DNA of 40,598 nt from Lindgomyces ingoldianus (lineage: Eukaryota > Ascomycota > Dothideomycetes > Pleosporales > Lindgomycetaceae). Positions 10,534 to 21,699 of the stretch are shown piece after piece. The stretch covers positions 8,681 to 49,278 of the forward strand of contig NW_022985245.1 of assembly GCF_010093535.1 (NCBI RefSeq), in the 5' to 3' direction. Position numbers and translations under genes: made by a program. The notes beneath the pieces are model-generated. The model was not told the DNA's origin. It saw only the letters and a list, made by a program, of their open reading frames with translations, and did no database searches. The number at the start of each line of letters is the position of its first letter. Position 1 is the stretch's first letter.

Positions 10534-10822
10534 TGTAACAATTCTACAAATCGTTCCATCTCGGGTCGCTCGGATCCTATCCGAAGGTCCCTGTATCGGC
10601 CTCAACTATGACTTGACCTAGTCCCCTGCAGTTACCCCTATTCCCTTATGTATTTAGTTGCACCTTGCCCCTGTAGCTAGCTTAGTAGTTTTCTAATATT
10701 CTTTTATACTAGGCCTATAGGTGTTAATAGCATTCCTAGGTTTAGAGTCCCCACGCACTTCTATATGCTTTTAAGTAGATTCCTACTGCATTTAGACCTA
10801 TTGTCTTGCCTACGCTGTTACA
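10534..10822 (+). repeat. Gypsy-1 5' LTR
   Basis: This 289-bp LTR runs from TGTAACAATTC to GCTGTTACA. Compared with the 3' LTR, its left (outer) half is unmutated, for example CTCGGGTCGCTCGGATCC. Its right (inner) half carries C-to-T and G-to-A changes. Confidence 0.9.
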
Positions 10823-10879
10823 TTATATTAGAAAACTTACTTTTACTAGTAATAGCCTTATTAATAATATTATATTATT

Positions 10880-12487
10880 TATTTATTTAACTATGTCTAA
10901 CTCTAAAAAGCATTTAATTTAGTTTAAGTTACTATTGTTACACACTATTATATTAAATTATTTAGTTATTATAAATAAAATTTTAGAAACTTTTTACTAA
11001 CTAAAGCTTTTAAGTTTAGAACTTTTTATTCTTTATAATTAAAATTACCTTTAAAAAAGTTATAAAAATTGCGCTAAAGTAGAAACTTAAAGACTACTAA
11101 TAACTTATTAGAATTAAAGATAACTACTAATGCTTAACTCTTAACTACCTTTAAACCTTAGTATAAAGCTTATAACACGCTCTAGCTATAGCTAAGGCAA
11201 GATGCCTACTACTAAAGCTAAACTACTACTAACCTTAATAGCTAAACCTTTTTTATAGAACCTAAAGCTAAAAACCTACTAGATTTAAAGTTAAACTTTA
11301 GCAGCATAGCTCTTAAAAACTAAGTTACTTAATTAAAGGTATAAATTAAATAGCTAACTAGATTAAAAACTATTAGTTTTAATTATCTCTTACTAACTAC
11401 TAAATTACTTTTAATAATGCTTTAAATTACCTTTACTACACTAATAGTAAAAAAATTTTTAGGCACCTCTAAGCTTTTTTAAAGCTACTTTACTAAATAC
11501 ACACTTAAAATTAAGAACTTTATAGATAGCAAAGAACTTATGTTTAAATAATAGTAAGCCTCTATTATAGATAGACTTAACATTAATTTAAATTACTATT
11601 AAAGTAGGTATACACACATAGCATTAGTATAGAGACACACTGCTAGTATTACAAAGGAATACCTAGAGCCTAGATACCTAGCTAAATTAGATAACTTTTA
11701 GTTTAGAAATATAAAAAAAATAATTAAGCTTTTATAAATATACTTTATTACTAGTAATAAAAAGACAAAGGTGTAATAAGTGTTTTAGACTTTAAAAATA
11801 AGCAAAGAAAAAGCATTTTCTACTTTTAAAGCTTACTTTATTAGTGCTACTATTAAAAGGTCTATATTAAAGTTAGAATAGTTCTTTTACCTATAAAAGA
11901 AGATACTGCCTAGCCTAAAAGTACTAAACTTAGGTTTTAAACACACTTAAAAAAGCTTCTTTAAGTTAATAGTAGCCTACCTAATAGCTTATAACATAAA
12001 AAAAAGAAACACTTTTACTATTTTAAAGTAAACTATTAACTACACCTAACATTTTAATATTAGACCTATTATAGATTAATCTTAGAAAGTTTCTAGTAAT
12101 ACATCTAAGGCAGTATACTATTCTAGTGCACCCTGACCAGCATCTATGTTAGTACTCTAATCCACCCTAGTTACCTACTGTTAACCTAGCTAGACACCTG
12201 CCTTTAAAAGACAAACAACTTCTAGTAACTATTATAATTATAGTAAACTAAAACATTTTACTAGTAATTATCCTATCTTTAGAGTACAAGAAATTAAAGT
12301 AGAGTAATAAAAATTTAAAAAAAAGTTTATAGATATAAATAATTATAACTTAAACTTTTCTTAAATAAAAAATATAAATGCTTAAAAAAACTTTTTATTC
12401 TAAGCTTAAATAAGTATAACTTAGTAAATATTAACTTATTACACTTATTTAAAAGAAAACATTTTTAAGTCTTTACTATTTTATACT
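10880..12487 (+). pseudogene. Gypsy-1 gag remnant with zinc knuckle
   Basis: The stretch is RIP-degraded. Near 12229-12276 the forward frame retains the shape of a CCHC zinc knuckle. Two cysteine positions now read Tyr, the N-Y-S-K-L-K-H-F order follows, and the last cysteine position reads Tyr, which is what TGT/TGC-to-TAT/TAC mutation would give. The remainder is Lys/Asn/Leu-rich with many stops. The gag-protease junction is interrupted by Copia-2, about 40 bp upstream of the protease motif at 27170. Confidence 0.6.
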
Positions 12488-12492
12488 TAAAA

Positions 12493-12744
12493 GGTTGAAT
12501 AGACTCTCTGCTAGCTAGCACTTAGTGTTAGCAAATGCGTACGAGACGGAGAGGTTTGCACGGTGTAAACATCGCACAGGGGTGTTAGGTAACTAGTGTT
12601 AATTACTTCTTATTGTTTCTATTATACAAAGGAAAGGGGTTAATATAGTCCTAAACTCTGCGCACAGATCTCTGTGCACAGGGATCTAGGCGCATCTAAG
12701 CCACGTGACTATTAACTAGGCGCCTAAATATTACTATTTAGACA
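12493..12744 (-). repeat. Copia-2 left LTR (3' LTR on the minus strand)
   Basis: This 252-bp LTR runs from GGTTGAATAGACTC to TATTTAGACA and corresponds to 21215-21301 plus 26970-27134. Its left, outer part keeps GAGACGGAGAGG and CATCGCACAGG; its right, inner part is mutated (CTATTTAGACA against CTATTCGGACA in the right LTR). The terminal T of TG is replaced by G. Confidence 0.85.
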
Positions 12745-14279
12745 TTAGCAACTTTTTATTTTTTCTTTATACAGAACTTGCCTTATTTACACATATAGTA
12801 AACAGGTTGCTGTAGGGCCCTTTTTACCTATCTTATATAGGCTTAAGTCTGTTAACTAACGCTTTAACTCTAATAGTTAGTTAGTTGTACAAAATTAGTT
12901 TTTTAAAAGCAGAGTTTAGCGCCTTCTTTATATAGGCATCTATAGGGTTGTCTCTTTTATTAATCTACTTAATCTCTATAATCTCTCTTTTCTTATATAA
13001 TTTTTAAATTAACATAATATTAATTATAAGTCTTTTCTTATTTATTATTCTAAGCTTTATAAGACATTTATATAGAGATCTTAAATCTGTGCATAGTATA
13101 ATAAGTACAAGAGGTATTCTAAGCATACGTGTAATCTAGTTAATAGTTGTACTTAGTGTAATTACGCAGTTAAATCTTCTTACTATTCTATACAGCTTAC
13201 TAGCTAGGACAGAGCAGGTAACGCGTTTACACTTAAAGAAGTTCTAGTGTACAATATTGCCTATAATTTTAAAGTTATATAAGTTTTTAGTTTACTGCTT
13301 AGTTTTAAGAATAATAAAAAAGCTAAGCTGTAAACTTAGGTCCTTATTATTTATAAATAATCTATTAGTAAAGATAAATAACTTTGTATAAAAGAGATTA
13401 AGTAGTATGTATAATAATTCTTTATTCTAGTTGTTAATTTACTATTAGATTTGTATGTTTAATGCCTTAATATTGTTGTACAACAGCAACACAACTTAAG
13501 CGGCAGTAGACAGGTTAAATGCTGCCTTAGGTTAACATACTAATGTAATATAGGCACCTCGCGCGCGCTGTTTAACGTACTTCTGCGCGGCATCCTCCAC
13601 CTTAGACTCTATTATGTGTAGATTCCTAGCTTAACCTTTTTATATAAAAATAATATTATTTTATATAAGGTAAATCTTTTCTTTATTAAATTTAATAGCC
13701 TAATTATGTAATAGTATAGTTTTAGGCTTTACTTAGAAGTTAGCTTTAAGCAATTTTTTTTTCTCTCTTTATGTAAAATTAGCTATAATAATACTAAGAG
13801 TATTATCTGTCTGCAGTCCTGTAATACTAAACACTATTAGGCCTTTATGTGTAATTAATAAGCATAGATTGTATAATAAAGTTTTTATAAAAAGTCTATT
13901 TTTATAATAGTTATAGTATGTTTTAAACTAATACAAGCCTAACTCTGCTGCGCTGTATAGTAGTTGTACAACTTTAAATATTGTGTGTGGAGGGAAGCTT
14001 TTATAGAGTTCTTTTAGTAGTTATGTAAAAAGAGTGTGAACAAGCTTGTCTATTAATTATACATATACCTAAGTAATATTGCGTAGTTTACAGTGCATGT
14101 TGTATAAAGCTATTAGTAATAGGCTAATAGCTAGGATTAACCTCTAACTTATTTTCTAAATTATAGAAGACTGTGTAAGGATCTCCTTCTTCTCCTTATC
14201 TAAATGTCCTGCAAACATAAGTTGTAACTTTTTATATAGTTTTGTTAATTTCCCTTTAACTTTATGTACAAGTTAAAGG
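12745..14279 (-). pseudogene. Copia-2 3' end and reverse transcriptase/RNase H remnant
   Basis: Minus-strand translation of 13500-13630 gives a recognisable Copia polymerase C-terminal stretch (AAQKYVKQRARGAYITLVC followed by KAAFNLSTAA), in a patch that kept CpG-rich sequence. The rest is RIP-degraded. 12745-13300 holds the polypurine tract side of the element and no readable domain. Copia type A at 1-950 is homologous from 13316 onward. The hAT element begins at 14280. Confidence 0.65.
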
Positions 14280-17200
14280 CAGAGCTTCCAACTGTACGTA
14301 CTACAACTTAGAAAAGTGAATAGTTACAGTCACGTGAGCTGTACAAATATAAGAGGATTGTTAATTGTAACGTACGACTAAGAGAGGTCCCCTTACAGTC
14401 TGTAATACGTCTTAGAAAGTCGATTTTTCCTAGTAATATAGGACCTGATTAGACATCTATGGGCAAGCGTTAGGAGAGCGTTTAAGGGGGCGTTTTTAAG
14501 TAACAATGGGTGAAAACTCTGTTGTGTGCTACAAGCAAGGACGCGTTGGAGAGGGGGGGGCTAGGGTATTAGATCCTATGCAAATAGTTAACTTTTTTGC
14601 GCTCTATATTGTCCTTAAGTTATAATTTGCTATTGTCTCACCTATTATAAGCTAATTGTCTTAATTCCTCTAGCGTAGCAGGCGTACAGCCTCATCCTAA
14701 GCTAGCTTCTCCCAAGCTAGCTCCTCCTAAGCTAGCTTCTCCTGACAAGCTAAGGTAGCTTATCACGCTAGTTCTTGTTGTCTTGCTTACTTAAAGGCCT
14801 TATTATCCTTTCTATCTGTTAGCTCTTGTAATAGGACGCTAGTAGTTAAATTTATAAGGGAGTTCCTAGCTAACAATTATCTTAATAATAGCGTGAACTT
14901 CCCTATTAAGTAGGATAACCTTTAGCTAATAAACAAGAAGCTCTTACTAGAAAAGCTTAGTTACCGCGTTAAACACAAGAGCTAGCTTCGCGGTAATTGT
15001 CCTGTTTCCTCTATATAGCGGCATAGGGCAGATTTAGTGTACAAGGATAATAAAGGCGTCCTTTTAAGGCTTTAGCTGTGCAAGAGATGCCACACGCAGG
15101 GCCTCTAGGCTAGGGTGAAGAAGGTTAACAGCTACAACTATATTATTAGCTATCTTAGAAAGGAGCACTAAGTTAATGCTAATAAGAGTCTCTTACCTAA
15201 CAGGCTATAGCTTCTAGCTAATCCCTTTAACATTACTTACTTAGTTGCTAGAGGGGGGCATATTGTTGCTTACACTGTCTAGCAGGAGGAGTCTTTGCAA
15301 AAGGCAGTTGTTAACTAGGTAATCCTTTATAATATTTCCTTTACTAAGGCCTTATTAGCTAAACTTTAGGGCATTGTCTCTTAGAACTGCGCTAACCTTC
15401 TCTGCGCTCTTCTATTGTCGCCTACCACATATTCTTTATACGTAAATTCTAGAGTTGTAGAGCAAAAGCAGGAGATTTAAACAGTACTAAGGATAGCCTA
15501 GTTAAAGGTTGCGTTAAGTGTTAATATATAGACTTTGCTAAACTACCTCTCCTTCCTTAGGGTGGTAGCTTATTCTATTAGTAAGTTAGTAATTCCCTAG
15601 CACTAGCGCCTTAGCAGCTTAAAAACCTTATAACAATTAACTATATAAAAATAGATAGCAACTACTAGCACTAAGACCTACTTATTAGCTTTTAAAACCT
15701 TTATAGCAACTATATAAAGGCAAATTAAGTGTATAAGATTACTGCTGTTATTTACAACTTTAAAATTATGTTAAAATTCTATTGTTTAGTTGCTAACAAC
15801 GCATTAAACAATAATAAAGAAACTATTACTAACCTTACTAAGCACATTAACATGCTGCTCACCTCTAAGCACTGTATACGCTGTGGTGGTCATACAATCT
15901 AGCTAGTTATTAAGGCAGTGATATACAGCAAAGGGCTTAGTGCTTTTAAGAGTAAGCTAGCCTAAGCTGCTCCCTAGAATTAGTTTAATATATACTGCTA
16001 GCATAAAGTTGTAGGCAAGCTTTACAATTTTGTAAACACAGTGTTAGCATTACACAAACGCTAGGAGGCCTTTATAATGTATTAGGCTACTGTTAACACT
16101 AACAACCCTTTCTAGAGCTTTAGAACCCTTTCTCTTATACAAAATAGCAGCGTCTGCTAGCATTTAGTATATTTTATGCTATTACGCTGTTACAAGCTTA
16201 AAACAACTATCACAACGTTTATCTAAAAGTAGAGAGGCACTAACAACAACTCTACTACGCCTAGCATCTCTGCTCTTACTAAGGTGATAACTAAGGATAA
16301 GTAGAAGGAAGTAAACTGCCTTTGTAAGTTCCTTAAGGTCTTTTACTCTATAACTAAGAGGATTAAGGGCAATAGCAAGTATAGGTTTTTTTAGATAACA
16401 ATTATTAATCTCTAGCACTTATACAACAAACTTTATAAGGTGCAGGAGGAGGTAAAGCATAAGGATAAGAGCTCCTACCTTAAGAACAGCATATTATATA
16501 GCATTAAGAAGTTAACGTTATACTAGGGTAAGTTTGTCCTAGAACCCCCTATATCCTATTACTGCGTTGCAACTATACTTAACCCTTAACTTTGTCTTAT
16601 TTAGTTTAAGGATTATTAAAGAAAGCACTTATTATAGCATAAGAAGGCTAAGGTCTTAATAAAGGCTATTTTCTAGCAGTATGTTAATGCAGAGGCTAAG
16701 GCTAAGGTTAACAAGGATAACCCCCCTTAGCTGCCCCAGCGTTGCAAGTTACCTAGTGGCGACTATTACAACAATAGATTTAAGAAGACTCTCTCTGTAA
16801 ACATCTCTCTCCTTACTAGTAATTACTTATACAAAAGGCAGCAGAAAACCTTAAAGTTGTAGCAGTATTATAACTCTTATTAGAAGGACTTTACTATAGC
16901 TAAGGACAACAGCCCCTTGTTCGCAGATCCTCTTACATAGTAGACAAAAGTAGGACGTTTCTCCTACCCTACGCTCTTTAAAATCGCCCTTGATTTCCTC
17001 TCTATCCTGTGTACGTCCTGCGACTGCGAGAGAGCCTTCTTTAGTAGGAGAAGAACTTGCCACTTTAACAGGAACTGCCTCTCTAGAGAGACAATTAAGG
17101 CTTTTTAATTGCAGAAGAACTAGCTCTGTTAAAGAGCAATTCACTCTAAGCTCTTAGCTCTTTTAGATTATATTTGTTCTAGCGTTACATTATAACTTCT

Positions 17201-17358
17201 GCTAAGTTATTAAGCTGTATAAGGATTCTTAATTGTTATAGTTAAGACTTGTAAGTAGTCCTTATGTTAATTGTATAGTAGAAACGTACTAAGATAGTTA
17301 GACATAACGTCCTAGATTTAGTTAAGTTAAATTATAATATGTACAGTTAGAAGCGCTA
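14280..17358 (+). mobile_element. hAT-superfamily DNA transposon inserted in Copia-2
   Basis: The 3079-bp element has 18-bp imperfect terminal inverted repeats: CAGAGCTTCCAACTGTAC at the left, and TAGCGCTTCTAACTGTAC as the reverse complement of the right end. It is flanked by the 8-bp duplication GTTAAAGG (14272-14279 and 17359-17366). The uninterrupted site survives in the homologous Copia type A copy near 950-965. An 8-bp duplication with short inverted repeats is diagnostic of hAT elements, and the interior encodes hAT transposase domains on the plus strand. Composition is closer to unmutated than the host element, suggesting a younger or less heavily mutated insertion. Confidence 0.9.
14980..17113 (+). 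pseudogene. hAT transposase remnant (BED-like zinc finger, core, C-terminal dimerisation domain)
   Basis: Forward reading gives, in order, three parts. The first is a BED-like zinc finger at about 15075-15165, with a C-x2-C pair (CKRCHTQGL) and later H residues (SYLRKEH). The second is a core segment at about 15770-16100, with VANNALNNN, where other hAT transposases have a D-N-A-x-N-N motif, and CIRCGGHTI. The third is the dimerisation domain at about 16955-17113, with YPTLFKIALDFLSI and SCDCERAFFSRRR. The frame is interrupted by TAG and TAA codons at positions expected to be Gln or Trp, and the Asp of the D-N-A motif now reads Asn. No functional transposase is expected, although the inverted repeats are preserved. 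Confidence 0.8.
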
Positions 17359-17366
17359 GTTAAAGG

Positions 17367-20300
17367 TTAAAGATCTGTCTCTTGTAGATTAATAGATTGT
17401 ACAAGAGTACCTTAAACGTGCTACTTGCAATTAGACTTTCTATTTCTGTACAGTCTGATTCTTTAAATAGTCTCCTAGGTGTTGTGATCACACTGTCTGC
17501 ACAGAGCTTAATTGCTAGCGCGTAGTCTTCCTTTTCCTTTTAGGTTAAGAATGTTGTAGCCTGTAGATTCTTGTGTAGTCTCCCTTAGCCTTTCTTAGCT
17601 AGCTATAGTTTTAGTTTTAGTTTATACAATAAATCTAATGCTGCTTAAGGGGCTGTTTTGTGTAGTCTATTAACTAGAGTTAGTTGCTTACGTAGGCAAC
17701 CTCTCTTTTATGCCTGTAAAGGATCTCTTTATACTAGGGCTAGTTTATCTAGATCTAGCAATTCTTGTGCAGGTTTATCCTTGTCCTTTATATAATAATA
17801 TAGCATAACTTATGTGCAGTAGAGTCTTACTAGACTATTCTCTATCTTAATAATAACATCTAGGGCCTTAATTCCCTTTACTATGTGTAGTCTTGTCTAT
17901 CTTTTTTTCTCTTACTACGTCTTTACTTTAGAACTAAGTAAGAGATTTAGTACTTTATATAAGGTTAAGCTGTTTTAGGTATTAATTACATAATTAATAT
18001 TAACTTTTACTCTCTTACTTTAAAGCATCTTTATTACCTTTTATACAGCATTAGCTTGCGTGATAATATTAGGGGATAGTGCAGAATTTATGTTAATTTT
18101 TAAGTACATTCTAAACACAAGTAATATAGGTATAAAACTGTTTAGTCCTACTATATTATTTAGGGCTTTAATAGCTATCTATAACACTAACTTATTATTT
18201 ATATAATTATCTAATTCTGCACAGAGGATATTATACGCACGTTGCAGTGGTGCGTGCGCGCGCTTAATCTTCCCTAGAGCCTAATAGGCCTCTACTAGCA
18301 TTTGTTAACATGTTGCTCCTATAATCTTTACGCAATTCTAGAAGTCTTTAGATGCAAAGTTTATACTAGAGTTATATATAATGTAATTAAGTAGGCCTTA
18401 GTACATGTTAATCTAACACTTGTAAAGCGCGTCTTAGGTATCTTGTGCAGACATTAATTTTAAGAAGGTTGCTGCTTAGAATAATATATCTATGTTAATT
18501 ACATGTAGTATGTCTTAGTTACTAATTTATATAATATTAATTACTATCTTATAGTTAAAGTGTAAGTTATTCTTAATTATAAACTTAAATCTTTATAGTG
18601 CTAAGTTATGTAGCTAACACATATAGCAGAACTTCTTAATCTTTTTAAGTATAAAGAAATTAATGTTATGTCTAGTGTTTTTAAGCATTGTGTAAAGTTG
18701 TTCTATATAAAAATAGCTAAATTTTTTATGTAGTTGTTAAAGTTTATGTTTAGTAAAAAAAGACATTAATTTCTTCTTTTATATGTTAAAGAATAGATAA
18801 CTCTATTTTTATATAACTAAAACAGTATTCTTATTACTTTATATAATTACATTCTGCATGTTGTTAAAGTACGCACCTATTTAGTCTACGTCTGCTAGAG
18901 ACAGTAGGAATAGTGTTAGAGTGTCTAGAATGTAATACATTACATTACTAACTAGGTTAGTAATTTATATAGTACTAATTAATTCTATTAATTTTTGTTT
19001 TTTAAAGCTAATACTTTTCTTTCTTAGTGTTTAGTCTACTTTTATATAAGAGAATTTTTACAGGTATGCTTTAAGTTATAACTTATTTATAGTAGAGATT
19101 CTTACTACGCTAGTATTCTATAGTTTACTTTAGTATACTATACAGTATTAATCTTTAAAGATAAACTATTTTGTGTATTCTTTAGGTTCTAGGCTGTAGA
19201 TGTCCTTTACAGTCACACAGTAAAGAAATGTAGCATTAGTAAAGTAGTTAATAATCTTTTTACTTTTCTCTTTATCTAGGTTGTTATTATTATGCAACTT
19301 CTTTTCCTTCTACTCTAGTTTGCCTTTAAACTTTTAAATGTACATATTTACTTTCTTACATGTTAGTGTCTTGTTATAAAATTCTTTATATAAAGAGATA
19401 TATTAGCGTTTTGTATAAAATTAATTTATGTAAGAATAATTTATTAACTAACATTTTTTTTATAATAGACAAAGCATTACTTTAATTATGTAGAGGACTA
19501 TAGTTTAAATAATTTATTATATCCTCTTAGACTTCTTCTATGTTGTTAATAGCTATGTGTATGTAGTAAGCTATATTACTTATTAGTGTAGTACATGTTT
19601 TAGAATTTGTTTATAAATGCATTATTCTATTAATTAATTATAACTTAAAGTGCTAAACAGAGGTTACTATATAGTGCCTTACATGTAGGCTTAATTAAGA
19701 ACATTACTTGTTTAAGTTTAGGTTGCCTTTAGCATGCTTATATAATAGTAGTGTAAAGCAGTATCTTGCTTTAGAATTATAGACTAAGAGCTCTTTATGT
19801 AAAAGTAAGTTTATTAATTATAGCTTTAAAAGCTTTATGTAAGGTTTTTATAAAGTTTTTCTACTTACTTTATATAAAGCTTATTATTATCTAATCTGTC
19901 TAATACTAGTTATAGTTTATATTAGTATTAAAGTAATTACTAAGCTGCTTGTATAGTAACTTCTATAATTATCCTAGACTAATATTATAAAGGTAGAACA
20001 TGTGTGCGCGCTTTTTAAGAATATTAGGAAAGATGCTTGTGTATAATGCCTTAAGAATAGCAAGGTGTTAGCAGAGCTTAATAAATACTATAGCCTTGTT
20101 AGCTAAGATATTATATAGTTGCCTTATGTAGTTATTTTTCTTTCTCTATGCCTTCTAGAATTGTACAACCTTCTTAGGCGCAAGGTTCTCTACTGTAATA
20201 TCTTGTGTAGGTAGAAGTTAGTATAGATTGTACAGTAATTAAATAATATGCAGTAGGTATAAGCTTTAGGAAATCTTATGCAGAGCTGTGGCTACAGGAA

Positions 20301-21214
20301 TATGTAGCTGCCTAGTTGTGCTCTTATATAGTAAGCTATTGCAAGGTAGTTATACTAATTATAGAGGAAGTATTAAGTCTGCAAGTGATTTATATAGAGA
20401 CATCCTCTGTTGCGTTAAGACTAGTAATAGTAGTAATAGTTTTATATAATGCTCTAGTAGGACAGTAAATATATATTCTTTTTTTATAAGTCTATATAGT
20501 GTAGTAGCCTTTATTATGTCTTTCTTAAAGCTAATGCTTTTGTTCTATAGAGTAGTAATTAGTTTTTATAAGAATAGTTAGCTAAGATTTTTAAAGTGTA
20601 TAAGCTTCTACTTTATAAAGTTATTTTAAAAGTTCTTAAGCATACATATGTCTATTGCGCTTAACGCGCAGAGTTCTATAATTAAGTTAGCTGTGTATAA
20701 ATTAAGCTTCTTTTTAAGTGTGTTATTTAATAGTTTAATTTTATCTACCTAATTTTTAATATTTATTTACTCTGCTAGGGTCTTTGCTAAGATGCCTACA
20801 AGAGGTATATATTAGTTATATGTTAATACATTATGTTAGCTAGTTATAGATAGAGCTAGCGTTGCTTATTGCTCTATAGTAGTTAATTATGCGTTGTTGC
20901 GCGCTGTCTTACTTCTTGTTGTACGCTGCCTCTAAACAGCCTTGTGTAAAAAGATAAAACAGACCTTCTAGCGTTAAATAAGCACTACTATTTATATAAT
21001 ACCTCTAAATAGTATTATATAGACAGGTTTCTTGCTTTTGCTTAAGTAACTAAATAGAGATTTATAGCTACTTACATGTAAATTAGACTCTATCTTTACT
21101 CTTACTAATTTATAGTTAAAGTAGTAAAGAAAAGAATTCTTCTTATACATAAATTTTTAAATAGAAAGGTATAAAAAAAGCTTTCTTTTTTACAGTATTT
21201 AAACTACTAATTAG
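17367..21214 (-). pseudogene. Copia-2 gag and integrase remnant
   Basis: The minus strand from about 18910 down to 18580 carries the clearest domain. A gag/protease-side stretch is followed by a GAG-pre-integrase segment (FFTKHKL..LHKKFSYFYIEQLY, then KKFCYMC), recognisable as the histidine/cysteine zinc-binding region before a Copia integrase catalytic core. Core sequence probably continues to the hAT insertion. Rightward, 19000-21200 should hold gag and leader, but stop codons are dense and I recognise no zinc knuckle. Homology with 950-4960 runs throughout. Confidence 0.65.
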
Positions 21215-21301
21215 TGTTAAATAGACTCTCTGCTAGCTAGCACTTAGTGTTAGCAAATGCGTACAAGACAGAAAGGTTTGCACAGTGTAAACATTACACA
21301 G
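21215..21301 (-). repeat. Copia-2 right LTR, first part (interrupted by Gypsy-2)
   Basis: TGTTAAATAGACTC matches the left LTR start. The LTR is broken after CACAG (21297-21301), which is repeated at 26965-26969 as the Gypsy-2 target duplication, and resumes at 26970. Confidence 0.85.
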
Positions 21302-21619
21302 TGTCACGATTATGCACAAGTAAGGTTATAGAGCTTTGCGGAGGTCTAGTTTAATTACTACGTAAGGTATTATAGTAGGTACAAGACATTGTGTAAGGAA
21401 CAGAAAGGTTTAGAAGAAAATTAGTAATTAAATACTTAGCTTAAAAGTCTAAGCGCTTTAGGTATAAATTAAGCCTGTTCTAAGTTTAGTTAGTGTTAAG
21501 GCAGTTTATACTTAAGTTTATGTCTATGTTATGTTATATTTATGTTAGACGTGCACTAATAATACTCTAGTACGTGTCTAATACAGTTATGTCTAGGATC
21601 TAGAGAGGATACTGTAACA
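21302..21619 (-). repeat. Gypsy-2 left LTR (3' LTR)
   Basis: This LTR runs from TGTCACGATTATGCAC to GGATACTGTAACA. Its left, outer part is unmutated (TGTCACG, TTTGCGGAGG); its right, inner part is mutated (TTATGTTATATTTATG against TTGTGTTGTGTTTGTG in the other LTR). Confidence 0.9.
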
Positions 21620-21699
21620 GTACCCCCCCTCTTATTAGGAAGGGAATCTTTTACATTAGTAGTTCTAGCATTAAGTTGTCTTTGTTAGAGTACAGGTTT

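Noticed and set aside
16182..17144. Minus-strand frames of 78 and 97 residues within the hAT element
   Set aside because: They overlap the plus-strand transposase core and dimerisation domain, which are recognisable.
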